Assembly (NCBI GenBank): GCA_025465145.1 | Contig: JAODNS010000076.1 | Location: 1-22,803, forward strand | Length of the DNA stretch: 22,803 bases | Source: Frankiales bacterium | GTDB taxonomy: Bacteria; Actinomycetota; Actinomycetes; Mycobacteriales; SCTD01 | Direction of reading: 5' to 3' | Notes under the pieces: generated by a model | The model's database searches: none | What the model was told of the DNA's origin: nothing | The model's input: the letters and a program-made list of their open reading frames with translations, nothing else | Translations under genes and position numbers: made by a program | In this document: in pieces, positions 15,109 through 22,803 of the stretch | Numbering within the stretch: position 1 is the first letter of the stretch | Layout: every line of letters begins with the position of its first letter

Positions 15109-15118
15109 GTCCCTAGGC

Positions 15119-16645
15119 GTGACCACGGCGAGCGCACCCACCGGCGTCGGTCTCCGCTCCGAGCGCGGCCCGGTCCTGCTGGCGCTGATGATGACCACCG
15201 GCCTGGTGGCGCTCGACAGCACGATCATCGCCACCGCGGTGCCGTCGATCGTCGACGACCTCGGCGGCTTCTCGCAGTTCCCCTGGCTGTTCTCGATCTA
15301 CCTGCTGACGCAGGCGGTGACCGTTCCCCTGTACGGCAAGTTCGCCGACATCGTGGGCCGCAAGCCGGTGATGTTCCTCGGCATCGCGGTGTTCCTCGCC
15401 GGCTCCGTGCTGTGCGGGCTGGCCTGGAGCATGCCGGCGCTCATCGTGGCCCGCGCGGTCCAGGGGATCGGCGCCGGTGCGGTGCAACCGATCAGCATGA
15501 CCGTCGTCGGCGACCTCTACAGCGTCGAGGAGCGGTCCCGCGTCCAGGGCTACCTCGCCAGCGTCTGGGGCGTCTCCTCGGTCGTCGGGCCGCTGCTCGG
15601 CGGCGCCTTGTCCCAGTACCTGTCCTGGCGCTGGATCTTCTTCGTCAACCCGCCGCTCGGCGCGCTCGCGGTCTGGACGCTGGCCCGGCACTTCACCGAG
15701 GACGTCCAGCGCCGCAGGCACTCCATCGACTACAGCGGCGCCGTCCTGCTCATGGTCGGCTGCTCGCTGCTCATCCTCGGCCTGCTCGAGGGCGGCGTCT
15801 CGTGGGGCTGGACGTCCACGCCGAGCCTCGCCGTCCTCGGCGTCGGCGCGCTGGCCGTCCTCGCGTTCCTGCTCGTCGAGCGCCGCGCGGCTGAGCCGTT
15901 CCTGCCGCTGTGGGTGTTCCAGCGCCGGACGCTCATCGGCGGCAACCTCGCGGCGGTCGCCGTCGGCGGGCTGCTCATCGGGCTGACGTCGTACGTCCCG
16001 ACGTACGTGCAGGGCGTCCTGGGCACCGGCGCGGTCGTCGCCGGACTCGCGCTCGGCGCGCTGACGCTGGGCTGGCCGATCGCGGCCGGGTACTCGGGCC
16101 GGCTGTACCTGCGGATCGGGTTCCGCAACACGGCACTGATCGGCAGCGGCGTCATCGTCCTCGGGGCGCTGCTCATGACCCGCCTCACCGCCGGCTCGGC
16201 CGTCTGGCAGGTGGCCGCCGCCTGCGCCGTCATTGGCCTCGGCCTCGGCCTCGCCTCCAGCCCCACCGTCGTGGCCGTCCAGTCCGTCGTCGGCTGGGAC
16301 CGCCGCGGCGTGGTGACCGGCACCAACATGTTCTGCCGCTCCATCGGCAGCGCGGTCGGCGCGGCCGTCTTCGGGGCGATCGGCAACGCGACGATCGCGG
16401 GCCGGTTCGCGCACCCGGCGGCGGGCGTCGAGGGGAAGCTGCCCGCGGACGTCGATGCCACCAGCCGGGTGCTGGGCGACGGCGCGTCCGGCCCGGTCGC
16501 CGACTTCGTGCGGGGCAGCCTCTACGCCGCTGCGCACAACGTCTTCCTCGGGATCGTGCTGGTGGCGCTGCTGGCCTGCGCCGCCCTCCTGCTCATGCCG
16601 CGACGGACGGTTCCGCTGACGTTCGACGAAGAAACTCCGGGCTGA
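15119..16645 (+). CDS. DHA2-family MFS multidrug efflux transporter (EmrB/QacA type)
   Basis: 508 residues from GTG 15119, with about fourteen hydrophobic segments. LDSTII at 32-37 is the helix-1 motif of drug:proton antiporters. Motif A appears as GKFADIVGRK at 73-82, followed by RAVQGIGAGAVQPI and the helix-5 antiporter motif GVSSVVGPLLGGAL. The TWRWIFF-type segment here reads LSWRWIFFVNPPLG. It predicts proton-driven export of hydrophobic or cationic compounds across the inner membrane. Upstream in-frame codons (from 15080) are less likely: they lack the family start and overlap the divergent promoter region. Its last 53 bases overlap the convergent transporter remnant ending at 16593. Confidence 0.93.
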   Translation: MTTASAPTGVGLRSERGPVLLALMMTTGLVALDSTIIATAVPSIVDDLGGFSQFPWLFSIYLLTQAVTVPLYGKFADIVGRKPVMFLGIAVFLAGSVLCGLAWSMPALIVARAVQGIGAGAVQPISMTVVGDLYSVEERSRVQGYLASVWGVSSVVGPLLGGALSQYLSWRWIFFVNPPLGALAVWTLARHFTEDVQRRRHSIDYSGAVLLMVGCSLLILGLLEGGVSWGWTSTPSLAVLGVGALAVLAFLLVERRAAEPFLPLWVFQRRTLIGGNLAAVAVGGLLIGLTSYVPTYVQGVLGTGAVVAGLALGALTLGWPIAAGYSGRLYLRIGFRNTALIGSGVIVLGALLMTRLTAGSAVWQVAAACAVIGLGLGLASSPTVVAVQSVVGWDRRGVVTGTNMFCRSIGSAVGAAVFGAIGNATIAGRFAHPAAGVEGKLPADVDATSRVLGDGASGPVADFVRGSLYAAAHNVFLGIVLVALLACAALLLMPRRTVPLTFDEETPG

Positions 16646-16904
16646 GCCTGCCGAGCACCGGCAGCCCCAGCAGAGCGACCGCGGCCAGCACGAGGAAGGC
16701 TGCCGACGGGTGGTCGGGCAGCGGCGCGAACACGACGGTGACGACGAGCCCGCCGGCGTTGCCGGCCATCCAGAGCAGCGCGGCCGCGGTGCCGCTGGCC
16801 GGTCCCGCGCGCCGCTCCACCACCTCGAGGACCACGGCAGGGTGGCCAGCAGCAGGACCCCCATGGCCGTCAGTACGAGCCCGATCCCGGCGGCCACGTG
16901 CACG
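16593..16904 (-). pseudogene. MFS transporter remnant: C-terminal end only, frameshifted
   Basis: Read on the minus strand, the bases from about 16904 to 16838 encode AAGIGLVLTAMGVLLLATLP, a transmembrane helix. The reading then has to change frame at 16835-16837 to continue as VVLEVVERRAGPASGTAAAL and LLWMAGNAGGLVVTVVF, two typical last-helix segments of a major facilitator, ending RTSAEPSVAA and a TGA at 16593. One missing G in CTGCC-GTGGTC would explain the break. The N-terminal eight or so helices are absent: beyond about 16904 the DNA is the plus-strand symporter. This is a decayed gene piece. The exact start of homology (within about ten bases) is my estimate. Confidence 0.75.
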
Positions 16905-18119
16905 ATGCCGTACATCGCGCTGCAGCTGGTGGGCATCCAGGCCGTCCTCGAGGTGATGGGCGTCGGTGGCAGCGGCAACAAGCTGGTCGCGGACCTGCCA
17001 CTGCTCATCGCGTTCGCGGCGCTCGCCGCCTACACGTACTCGAGCGGCCTGCGCGCCCCGGCACTCATCGCGTTCGTCAAGGACATCCTCATCTACGTCG
17101 TCATCGTCGTGGCCGTGCTCTACATCCCGCACAAGCTCGGCGGCTGGGGCAGCATCTTCGACACCGCGCAGACGTCGCTGTCGCAGAAGAGCCCCGCCAC
17201 CGGCAAGCCCAAGGGCTCGATCGTGCCTGACGGCCCGGCGATCTGGCCGTACGCGACGCTCACCCTGGGCTCGGCGATGGCGCTGTTCATGTACCCGCAC
17301 AGCATCACCGCGGTGCTGGCCACCAACCGCCGCGACACCGCCCGCCGCAACGCCGCGCTGCTGCCGGCGGACTCGTTCCTGCTCGGGCTCATCGCACTGC
17401 TCGGCTTGATGGCGCTGGCCGCGAAGGTCGTGCCGACCGGGCTCGACGGCAAGCCCAACCCCCAGCTGGCCGTGCCGCAGCTGTTCGAGAACATGTTCCC
17501 GAGCTGGTTCACCGGCATCGCGTTCTCCGCCATCGCGATCGGGGCGCTGGTGCCCGCGGCCATCATGTCGATCGCCGCGTCGAACCTGTTCACCCGCAAC
17601 ATCTACCGGGAGTTCTTCCGGCCGGCCGCCGGTCCGGCCGAGGAGGCGCGCGTCTCGAAGATCGTGTCGCTGGTCGTGAAGGTCGGCGCGCTCGCCTTCG
17701 TGCTGACGCTCGACAAGACGCTCGCCATCAACTTCCAGCTGCTCGGCGGCATCTGGATGCTGCAGACCTTCCCGGCCATCGTCTTCGGTCTGTTCACCCG
17801 CTGGTTCCACCGGTGGGCGCTGCTCGCCGGCTGGGGGGTCTCGATGGTCTACGGCACGGTGAAGGCGTACCAGGTCATCAACCCCGCGACGCAGAAGCAC
17901 TTCGGCGGCTCGTCTGCCGTGATCCCGCTGCTGCACGGCCGCAACGGCTACATCGCCCTGACGGCCGCCGTGCTCAACCTGCTGATCGCCGTTGTCGGAA
18001 CCCTGCTGCTGCGCGCCGGCAAGGTCGCCGAGGGGATCGACGTGACCGAGCCGGAGGACTACTGGGCCGACGCCGGTGACCCCCGGGTCACGCCGCTGCC
18101 GGAGCTGACGAAGGCCTAG
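16905..18119 (+). pseudogene. 5'-truncated sodium:solute symporter (MctP-like monocarboxylate permease)
   Basis: 404 codons from the first in-frame ATG (MPYIALQLVGIQAVLEVMGV). From here the protein matches the MctP group of the SSS family: YSSGLRAPALIAFVKDILIY, YPHSITAVLATNRRDTARR, AIGALVPAAIMSIAASNLFT, NPATQKHFGGS and the closing EDYWADAGDPRVTP. Members of this group are about 540 residues, and MPYIALQL sits near residue 140. The first three or four helices are therefore missing, as is the small partner gene often found upstream. The frame is open back to 16710, but that part is antisense to the MFS remnant and is not symporter sequence. Transport function is doubtful. The stop lies ten bases before the TauE gene. 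Confidence 0.82.
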
Positions 18120-18129
18120 CGTCGGAGCC

Positions 18130-18882
18130 GTGACCCCCGCCGACGCCGTCCTCGTCGGCGGCGCCGGGCTGCTCGCCGGCGCGGTCAACGCCGTCGCCGG
18201 TGGCGGCACGCTGATCTCCTTCCCGGCGCTGCTCGCGGTCGGACTGCCGCCGGTGGTGGCGAACGTGACGTCGTCGGTCGGCCTGTTCTCGGGGTACGCC
18301 GGCGGCTCGCTCGCCTACCGCCGGGAGCTGGCCGACCAGGGCGGCCGGGTGCGCGCCCTGCTGCCGTTCGCGGTCATCGGCGCGGTCGCCGGCGCCGTCC
18401 TGCTGCTGGTCACGCCGGAGAACGCCTTCCGCGCGCTGGTGCCGTACCTCGTCCTGCTCTCCTGCGCGCTGCTGGCGCTGCAGCCGCGGCTCGCGCGCGC
18501 GCTCGCGGACCGGCGCGACGGCGCCAGCGGCGTGCCGCTCGCGGCCCGGCTCGCGGTGGGGGTCGCGGCGGTCTACGGCGCGTACTTCGGTGCCGGGCTG
18601 GGCGTGCTGCTGCTCGCCGTTCTGGGCGTCCTCGTGGCCGACGAGCTGCAGCGGCTCAACGCGCTGAAGGGCGTGCTGTCGCTGCTGGTGAATGCCGTCG
18701 GCGTGCTCGTCTTCCTCGTCAGCGCGCGGGTGGCCTGGCAGTACGCAGGCCTACTGGCCGTCACCGCCTTCGCGGGCGGCACCCTCGGCGTGGCGGTCGC
18801 GCGCCGGCTGCCGGCGTCGGTGATGCGGGCGGCCGTGATCGCGCTCGGCACGGTCGTCGGCGTCGTGCTGCTCGTCAGGTAG
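18130..18882 (+). CDS. TauE/SafE-family membrane permease
   Basis: A 250-residue membrane protein with about seven to eight hydrophobic helices and the internal duplication of the TauE/SafE family. The first repeat opens GAGLLAGAVNAVAGGGTLISFP, and the second contains YGAYFGAGLGVLLLAVLGVL followed by LQRLNALKGVLSLLVN. These proteins export or take up sulfite, sulfoacetate or other small organosulfur anions; the substrate here is unknown. GTG 18130 has GGAG five bases upstream and sits ten bases after the truncated symporter, so it may have been co-transcribed with it. Loss of the symporter's 5' region may have removed the original promoter. It overlaps the convergent acyltransferase by eight bases. 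Confidence 0.92.
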   Translation: MTPADAVLVGGAGLLAGAVNAVAGGGTLISFPALLAVGLPPVVANVTSSVGLFSGYAGGSLAYRRELADQGGRVRALLPFAVIGAVAGAVLLLVTPENAFRALVPYLVLLSCALLALQPRLARALADRRDGASGVPLAARLAVGVAAVYGAYFGAGLGVLLLAVLGVLVADELQRLNALKGVLSLLVNAVGVLVFLVSARVAWQYAGLLAVTAFAGGTLGVAVARRLPASVMRAAVIALGTVVGVVLLVR

Positions 18883-20821
18883 GGCGCAGCGCCTGCGAGA
18901 GGTACGGGCCGAGCAGCCGGGAGTACGGCGCGCTCAGGTGCCGGCCGTCGAAGTGGACGGGCGCGCCGGCCACGATCGCCGGGCACCGGCCCCCGACGCA
19001 GAACCAGCCGCGCGTGTCGACGAACCGGGCGCCCACCCGTTCCGCAGCGGTGCGCTCGACCTTCGTGAAGACCTCGTACTCGCGGCTGATAGGCGCGATG
19101 CACTGCGTCGGCCTCGACAGCCGCGTGTAGCACTTCTGCAGGTTCCCGGTCTCCGGTGGCGCCGACAGCACCACCGTCCGCTCCGCCGCGCCGGTGACGC
19201 GGGCCAGCGCGGCGGCCGTGCCGGCGGCCCACTGCTGCGGCGTCGCCCCGCCGTACCGGTTCGACAGCACCAGCAGGTCCGGCTTGAGCCGCTGCACCTG
19301 TTCGGCGGCCCAGCGCTGGTGGTCGGCGCAGCTGGCCGACACCGCCTTCGCCGTCCCGCCGGAGATGACGGCGTTCGGGCACTGCCGGCGGGTCAGCACG
19401 TGCAGCCGGAAGCCGCTGTCCTCGGCCGCCTGCCGCAGCGCGGGCAGCCAGCTGATCGCCACCGAGTCGCCCATCAGCGCCGCCGACATCGTCGCGTCGG
19501 CGGGGCCGTACGTGCACCGCTCGAGGTTGCGGGGCCCGACGTCGAGGCATTTGTCGTCCACCCACTCCGGCACGACGAGCGAGGCGACGTCGTCCAGCCC
19601 GCGCGGCCACGTCCTCAGCGCGAGCCCGGCGCGGATCTGCGGCGTGAGGTCGCGCGGCACCGCGCCCTTGTCCGCCGGCGCTGACGCCTGCACCCGGACC
19701 TGCGGCGGCGCCGGCTCCGGCATGGGTCCGGTGAAGACGTACGCGCCCGCGAACGCGGCGACAGCCGTCAGGCTGATGGCCGGTGCCCAGCTGCGGCCGG
19801 GGCGCGCGTGCGGCCGCGGCGACAGCCAGCTGGACGCCCGGACCGGCGCCTCGACCAGGTGGTATGACGCGGCCGACAGCGCGAAGGCCAGCAGCGCGCA
19901 CAGCACCTTGCCGGTGACGGACGTGCCGCCGGGCACGTCGGCGGCGAGGGTGACGACCGGCCAGTGCCACAGGTAGAGCGAGTACGAGATGCGCCCGACG
20001 TAGCGCAGCGGCCGCCAGCCAAGCGCCGGCGGTGCCCCGTGCAGCAGCGCGACCGTCGCCAGCGCGGGCAGCGCCGCGGCGTACCCGGGCACCGCTGTGC
20101 CCGGTCCGATGACGAACACCGAGGCCAGCAGGGTTACGCCGCCGGCGACGGCGAAGGCCGGGCGCGACCGCACCGCCGGCCGGGCCAGCGCCAGCAGCGC
20201 GCCGACGCCGAGCTCCCACGCCCTCGCCGGCGAGGAGAAGTACGACGAGCCGCCGGAGACCACCGACCAGGCGAACGACCCGGCGACCACCAGCACCGCG
20301 AGCACGAGCAGCAGCTGACGCGGCGCCATCTGCCGGCGGCGGGCGACGGCCAGGACGAGCAGCGCCAGCGTCGGCCAGACGAAGTAGAACTGCTCCTCGA
20401 CGGACAGCGACCAGTAGTGCTGCACCGCCGACGGCGGCCGCGTCTGCGAGAAGTAGTCGGTGCCGAGCCGCGCGAAGTGCACGTTCGCCAGCGACGCGAG
20501 CGACCAGAGCGAGTCGACGACCGTCGCGTGCGCACGGCCGGGCAGCAAGAGCAGCGCGCCGGCGACGTCCGTCGCGATCAGGACCAGGACCGCGACGGGG
20601 AGCAGCCGGCGCGCGCGCCGGGCGTAGAAGCGCCGCAGGCTGATCCGGCCGGTCCGCTCCCCCTCGTCGGCGAGCAGTCCGGTGATGAGGAACCCGGACA
20701 GGACGAAGAACACGTCCACGCCGAGGAACCCGCCGCGCGGCCACCCGGTCAGGTGGTCGGCGACGACGAGCAGCACGGCGATCCCGCGCAGCCCCTCGAT
20801 GTCGGGACGGAAGCCCTTCAC
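18875..20821 (-). CDS. Acyltransferase 3 fused to SGNH hydrolase domain (OafA/YrhL-like)
   Basis: A 648-residue membrane protein that probably O-acylates a cell-surface glycan or lipid. Residues about 1-340 are the ten-helix acyltransferase 3 domain, starting FRPDIEGLRGIAVLLVVADH, with the R-x10-H pair at Arg12/His23, then FFVLSGFLI and SVEEQFYFVWP. After another hydrophobic helix and a linker, residues about 440-640 are an SGNH domain with GDS (Ser453) and the late D-x-x-H pair (Asp625/His628, FDGRHLS). It starts at GTG 20821, ten bases after the phosphotriesterase-like stop, with TAGGG almost touching the start, so translational coupling is likely. The acceptor molecule is unknown. Confidence 0.93.
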   Translation of the reverse strand: MKGFRPDIEGLRGIAVLLVVADHLTGWPRGGFLGVDVFFVLSGFLITGLLADEGERTGRISLRRFYARRARRLLPVAVLVLIATDVAGALLLLPGRAHATVVDSLWSLASLANVHFARLGTDYFSQTRPPSAVQHYWSLSVEEQFYFVWPTLALLVLAVARRRQMAPRQLLLVLAVLVVAGSFAWSVVSGGSSYFSSPARAWELGVGALLALARPAVRSRPAFAVAGGVTLLASVFVIGPGTAVPGYAAALPALATVALLHGAPPALGWRPLRYVGRISYSLYLWHWPVVTLAADVPGGTSVTGKVLCALLAFALSAASYHLVEAPVRASSWLSPRPHARPGRSWAPAISLTAVAAFAGAYVFTGPMPEPAPPQVRVQASAPADKGAVPRDLTPQIRAGLALRTWPRGLDDVASLVVPEWVDDKCLDVGPRNLERCTYGPADATMSAALMGDSVAISWLPALRQAAEDSGFRLHVLTRRQCPNAVISGGTAKAVSASCADHQRWAAEQVQRLKPDLLVLSNRYGGATPQQWAAGTAAALARVTGAAERTVVLSAPPETGNLQKCYTRLSRPTQCIAPISREYEVFTKVERTAAERVGARFVDTRGWFCVGGRCPAIVAGAPVHFDGRHLSAPYSRLLGPYLSQALRPT

Positions 20822-20831
20822 CCCTACAGGA

Positions 20832-21797
20832 TCACCCGCCGAAGAACCGCCGCGGGTTGGCGACCAGCATCTGGTCCACCTGCTCCTGCGTCACGCCCGC
20901 TTGGAGCAGCGAGGGGACGACGTCGTTCTGCACGTGCAGGTAGTTCCAGTCCGGCAGCATCTGCATCAGGTCGGGCTGGATCCAGTCGAGGTAGCAGGCG
21001 GCGTCCTGTGCCAGCACCATCGAGCTGGCGAAGCCGCGCCTGCACAGCTCGACGACGATGCCGACGCGGGCGGCGTGGTCCATCTCGAGGTCGATCCCAA
21101 ACCGGTCCATGCCCAGCAGGAAGCCGGCCTCGGCCAGTTGCTGCAGGTGGTCGGCGTCCGTCGTGTCACCGCTGTGCGCGAGCAGCACGTTCGTCGGCGA
21201 GACGCCCTCCTCCGCCAGCACCCGCTGCACCTCGAGCCCGGTCTTCGACCCGGGGTGGGTGTGCACCATGAGCGGCACGCCCGTCTGCAGCTGCGTCTTC
21301 GCGCACGCCCGCAGCACCCGCTCGACGCCGCTCGTCAGGCCGTGGTGGTCGATGGCGCACTTGAGGAACGCCGCCTTCACGTCGGTCCCCTGGATGCCCT
21401 GCTCGATGTCCTTGACGAACAGCTCGACCATCGGCTCGGGCAGGTCCGGCAGCACCGCCGGCCCGCGGTGCGCGAAGAAGTTCGGCACGTCGGTGTACGT
21501 GTAGACGCCGGTCGCGACGAGGATGTTGAGGTCCGGGACCTGCTCGTTGATCCGGAGGATCCGTGGGATGTTGCGGCCCAGGCCGTCGACAGTCGGGTCC
21601 ACGATCGTCCGCACGCCCGAGGCGACCAGCTCCTGCAGCTTCTCCACCGCCTGCGCGACGCGCGCCTCCTCGTCCCACTCCTGCGTGTGCAGACCCCACT
21701 GCTGCTGCGAGTCGGCGGTGAGGACGAAGACGTGCTCGTGCGCCAGCGTGACGCCGAGGTCGGCGGGGTCGACCGGGCCGCGGACCGTGTTGATCAA
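20832..21797 (-). CDS. Phosphotriesterase-related metal-dependent hydrolase
   Basis: A 321-residue amidohydrolase-superfamily barrel of the phosphotriesterase-related type. The metal site is complete by position: His20 and His22 (LAHEHVF), Lys146 as the expected carboxylated bridging lysine (AAFLKCAID), His179 (MVHTHP), His208 (LLAHSGD) and Asp265 (LAQDAACY). Family members are lactonases, esterases or phosphotriesterases; lactone hydrolysis is as likely as phosphotriester hydrolysis. The start is a TTG at 21797. It overlaps the TGA of the acyl-CoA ligase by four bases (TTGA) and has a strong AAGGAG five bases upstream. It lies between the ligase and the membrane acyltransferase in one minus-strand operon. 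Confidence 0.9.
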   Translation of the reverse strand: MINTVRGPVDPADLGVTLAHEHVFVLTADSQQQWGLHTQEWDEEARVAQAVEKLQELVASGVRTIVDPTVDGLGRNIPRILRINEQVPDLNILVATGVYTYTDVPNFFAHRGPAVLPDLPEPMVELFVKDIEQGIQGTDVKAAFLKCAIDHHGLTSGVERVLRACAKTQLQTGVPLMVHTHPGSKTGLEVQRVLAEEGVSPTNVLLAHSGDTTDADHLQQLAEAGFLLGMDRFGIDLEMDHAARVGIVVELCRRGFASSMVLAQDAACYLDWIQPDLMQMLPDWNYLHVQNDVVPSLLQAGVTQEQVDQMLVANPRRFFGG

Positions 21798-22803
21798 CGC
21801 AGCTCCTTCTTGAGGATCTTGCCCGTCGGCCCCATCGGCAGCGCGTCGACGATGCGCACCTCTCGCGGGTACTTGTACGCGGCCAGCCGCTCCTTGCAGT
21901 AGGCGATGACCTCCTCGGGCGTCGTGGAGGCGCCGTCCTTCAGCGTGACGACGGCGACGACCTCCTCGCCGAGCTTCTCGTCCTGCTTGCCGATGACGGC
22001 GGCCTCGGCGATGGCCGGGTTGCCGTACAGGACCTCCTCGATCTCGCGCGGGTAGACGTTGTAGCCGCCGCGGATGATCAGGTCCTTCTTGCGGTCGACG
22101 ACGAAGTAGAAGCCGTCCGAGTCGCGGTAGCCGAGGTCGCCGGTGTGGAACCAGCCGCCCTTGAACGCCTCCGCGGTCGCCTCGGGGTTCTTGTAGTAGC
22201 CCTTCATGATGTTGTGGCCGCGGATGACGATCTCGCCGACGTTCTCCTCGCCGGGCGGGAGCTCCTTCTCGTCCTCGTCGACGATGCGCACCTCGACGCC
22301 CCAGATCGCCTTGCCGATCGACAGCACCTTTCGCTGCTCCGCGTTGACGTTGAACGTCGTGGTGCTCGCGCTCTCGGACAGGCCGTAGCCCTCGAGGACG
22401 ACGACATTCGGGAACTTCTCCTCGAAGGCCTTGATGACCTCGCCCGGGATGGCCGCGCCGCCGGAGACGCCGACGCGCAGCGAGGAGAGGTCACGGCCCT
22501 CGGTGTCCATCTTCAGCAGGCCGAAGTACATCGTCGGCACGCCCGAGAAGATCGTGCACCCGTGCTTCTCGATCGCGTCCACGACCGGCTCGAGCTCGAA
22601 GCGCGGGATGAGCACGATCGTGCCGCCGTAGCGGACGCTCGTGTTGAGGACGCTGGACAGCCCGAAGACGTGGAACAGCGGCAGCACCGCGACGCCGATG
22701 TCGGTCTCCTGGAACTCGAACAGCTCGCCGGCGACTGTGCAGTTCATGTACAGCTGGAAGTGCGTGAGCTCGGCGCCCTTGGGTTTGCCGGTGGTGCCGC
22801 TCG
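21794..22803 (-). CDS. AMP-dependent acyl-CoA synthetase (fatty acid-CoA ligase-like), 5' end beyond window
   Basis: The C-terminal 335 codons of an ANL-superfamily ligase that activates a carboxylic acid with ATP and CoA. The frame is open at the right edge and enters at the P-loop SGTTGKPKG. It then shows LPLFHVFGLSSVLN, the YGLSESAS adenine motif, GWFHTGDLGYRDSDGFYFV, the hinge region DRKKDLIIRGGYNVYPREIE, and the end PTGKILKKELR with the catalytic lysine. An internal ATG at 22747 is not the start, because the motif upstream of it is essential. FHVFG and the overall pattern fit medium- or long-chain acyl-CoA ligases, but the acid cannot be told. It is the upstream member of the operon with the hydrolase and acyltransferase. 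Confidence 0.94.
   Translation of the reverse strand, partial: SGTTGKPKGAELTHFQLYMNCTVAGELFEFQETDIGVAVLPLFHVFGLSSVLNTSVRYGGTIVLIPRFELEPVVDAIEKHGCTIFSGVPTMYFGLLKMDTEGRDLSSLRVGVSGGAAIPGEVIKAFEEKFPNVVVLEGYGLSESASTTTFNVNAEQRKVLSIGKAIWGVEVRIVDEDEKELPPGEENVGEIVIRGHNIMKGYYKNPEATAEAFKGGWFHTGDLGYRDSDGFYFVVDRKKDLIIRGGYNVYPREIEEVLYGNPAIAEAAVIGKQDEKLGEEVVAVVTLKDGASTTPEEVIAYCKERLAAYKYPREVRIVDALPMGPTGKILKKELR
21803..21808 (-). promoter_or_regulatory. Shine-Dalgarno AAGGAG that fixes a TTG start
   Basis: AAGGAG lies inside the last codons of the acyl-CoA ligase gene, five bases before TTG 21797. It supports the rare TTG codon as the true start of the phosphotriesterase-related gene and a coupled TTGA stop/start. 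Confidence 0.7.

Noticed and set aside
16890..16905. CACGTG and GTGCAC palindromes at the transporter junction as a transposon or integration scar
   Set aside because: Six-base palindromes are common in GC-rich DNA; no terminal repeats, target duplication or transposase are seen.
16910..18209. Minus-strand open frame continuing upstream of the MFS remnant
   Set aside because: Past about 16904 it is the antisense of the symporter and has no transmembrane character, so it is not the missing MFS N-terminus.

Overview
The window is very GC-rich. It has tightly packed genes, many GTG starts and one TTG start, and families typical of actinobacteria: a lipoprotein L,D-transpeptidase, TetR regulators, LivFGHM-type transport and an MctP-like symporter. 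It is most likely a chromosomal piece of a high-GC actinobacterium. The genus cannot be told from the sequence. No tRNA, rRNA, CRISPR array, insertion sequence or phage gene was seen.

Left edge (1-1676, minus): a YkuD-type L,D-transpeptidase lipoprotein cut by the window edge, then a TetR-family repressor. The repressor is divergent from a large operon. The 81-bp gap between them holds a possible promoter overlapping an imperfect GTGA/TCAC dyad.

Main operon (1758-13755, plus): eleven genes. All neighbours overlap by 1-4 nt, except one 7-nt gap with its own ribosome binding site. In order: a membrane-anchored type-1 solute-binding protein; a GPH-type MFS transporter; a sphingosine-1-phosphate-lyase-like PLP enzyme; a paralogous second binding protein; a fused LivH-LivM permease; LivG; LivF with an extra C-terminal segment; an unrecognised secreted and C-terminally anchored protein; a small zinc-ribbon membrane protein; a D-threonine-aldolase-like PLP enzyme; and a DUF1905 protein. 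Uptake genes and two PLP enzymes whose families perform retro-aldol chemistry sit in one transcription unit. This suggests import and cleavage of an unknown amino-alcohol or beta-hydroxy amino compound. That reading is inference, and this operon is the best candidate here for an undescribed system.

Middle (13752-18882): an aldonolactone oxidase-like flavoenzyme on minus, whose stop codon shares a CTAG with the operon's last stop; a divergent DHA2 drug-efflux-type MFS gene; then a scar. In the scar, the C-terminal end of an MFS transporter (minus, also frameshifted) abuts an MctP-like sodium:solute symporter (plus) lacking its N-terminal part. A TauE/SafE permease follows.

Right edge (18875-22803, minus): an operon reading leftwards, with an acyl-CoA ligase (cut by the edge), a phosphotriesterase-related metallohydrolase starting at TTG, and a membrane acyltransferase fused to an SGNH domain.
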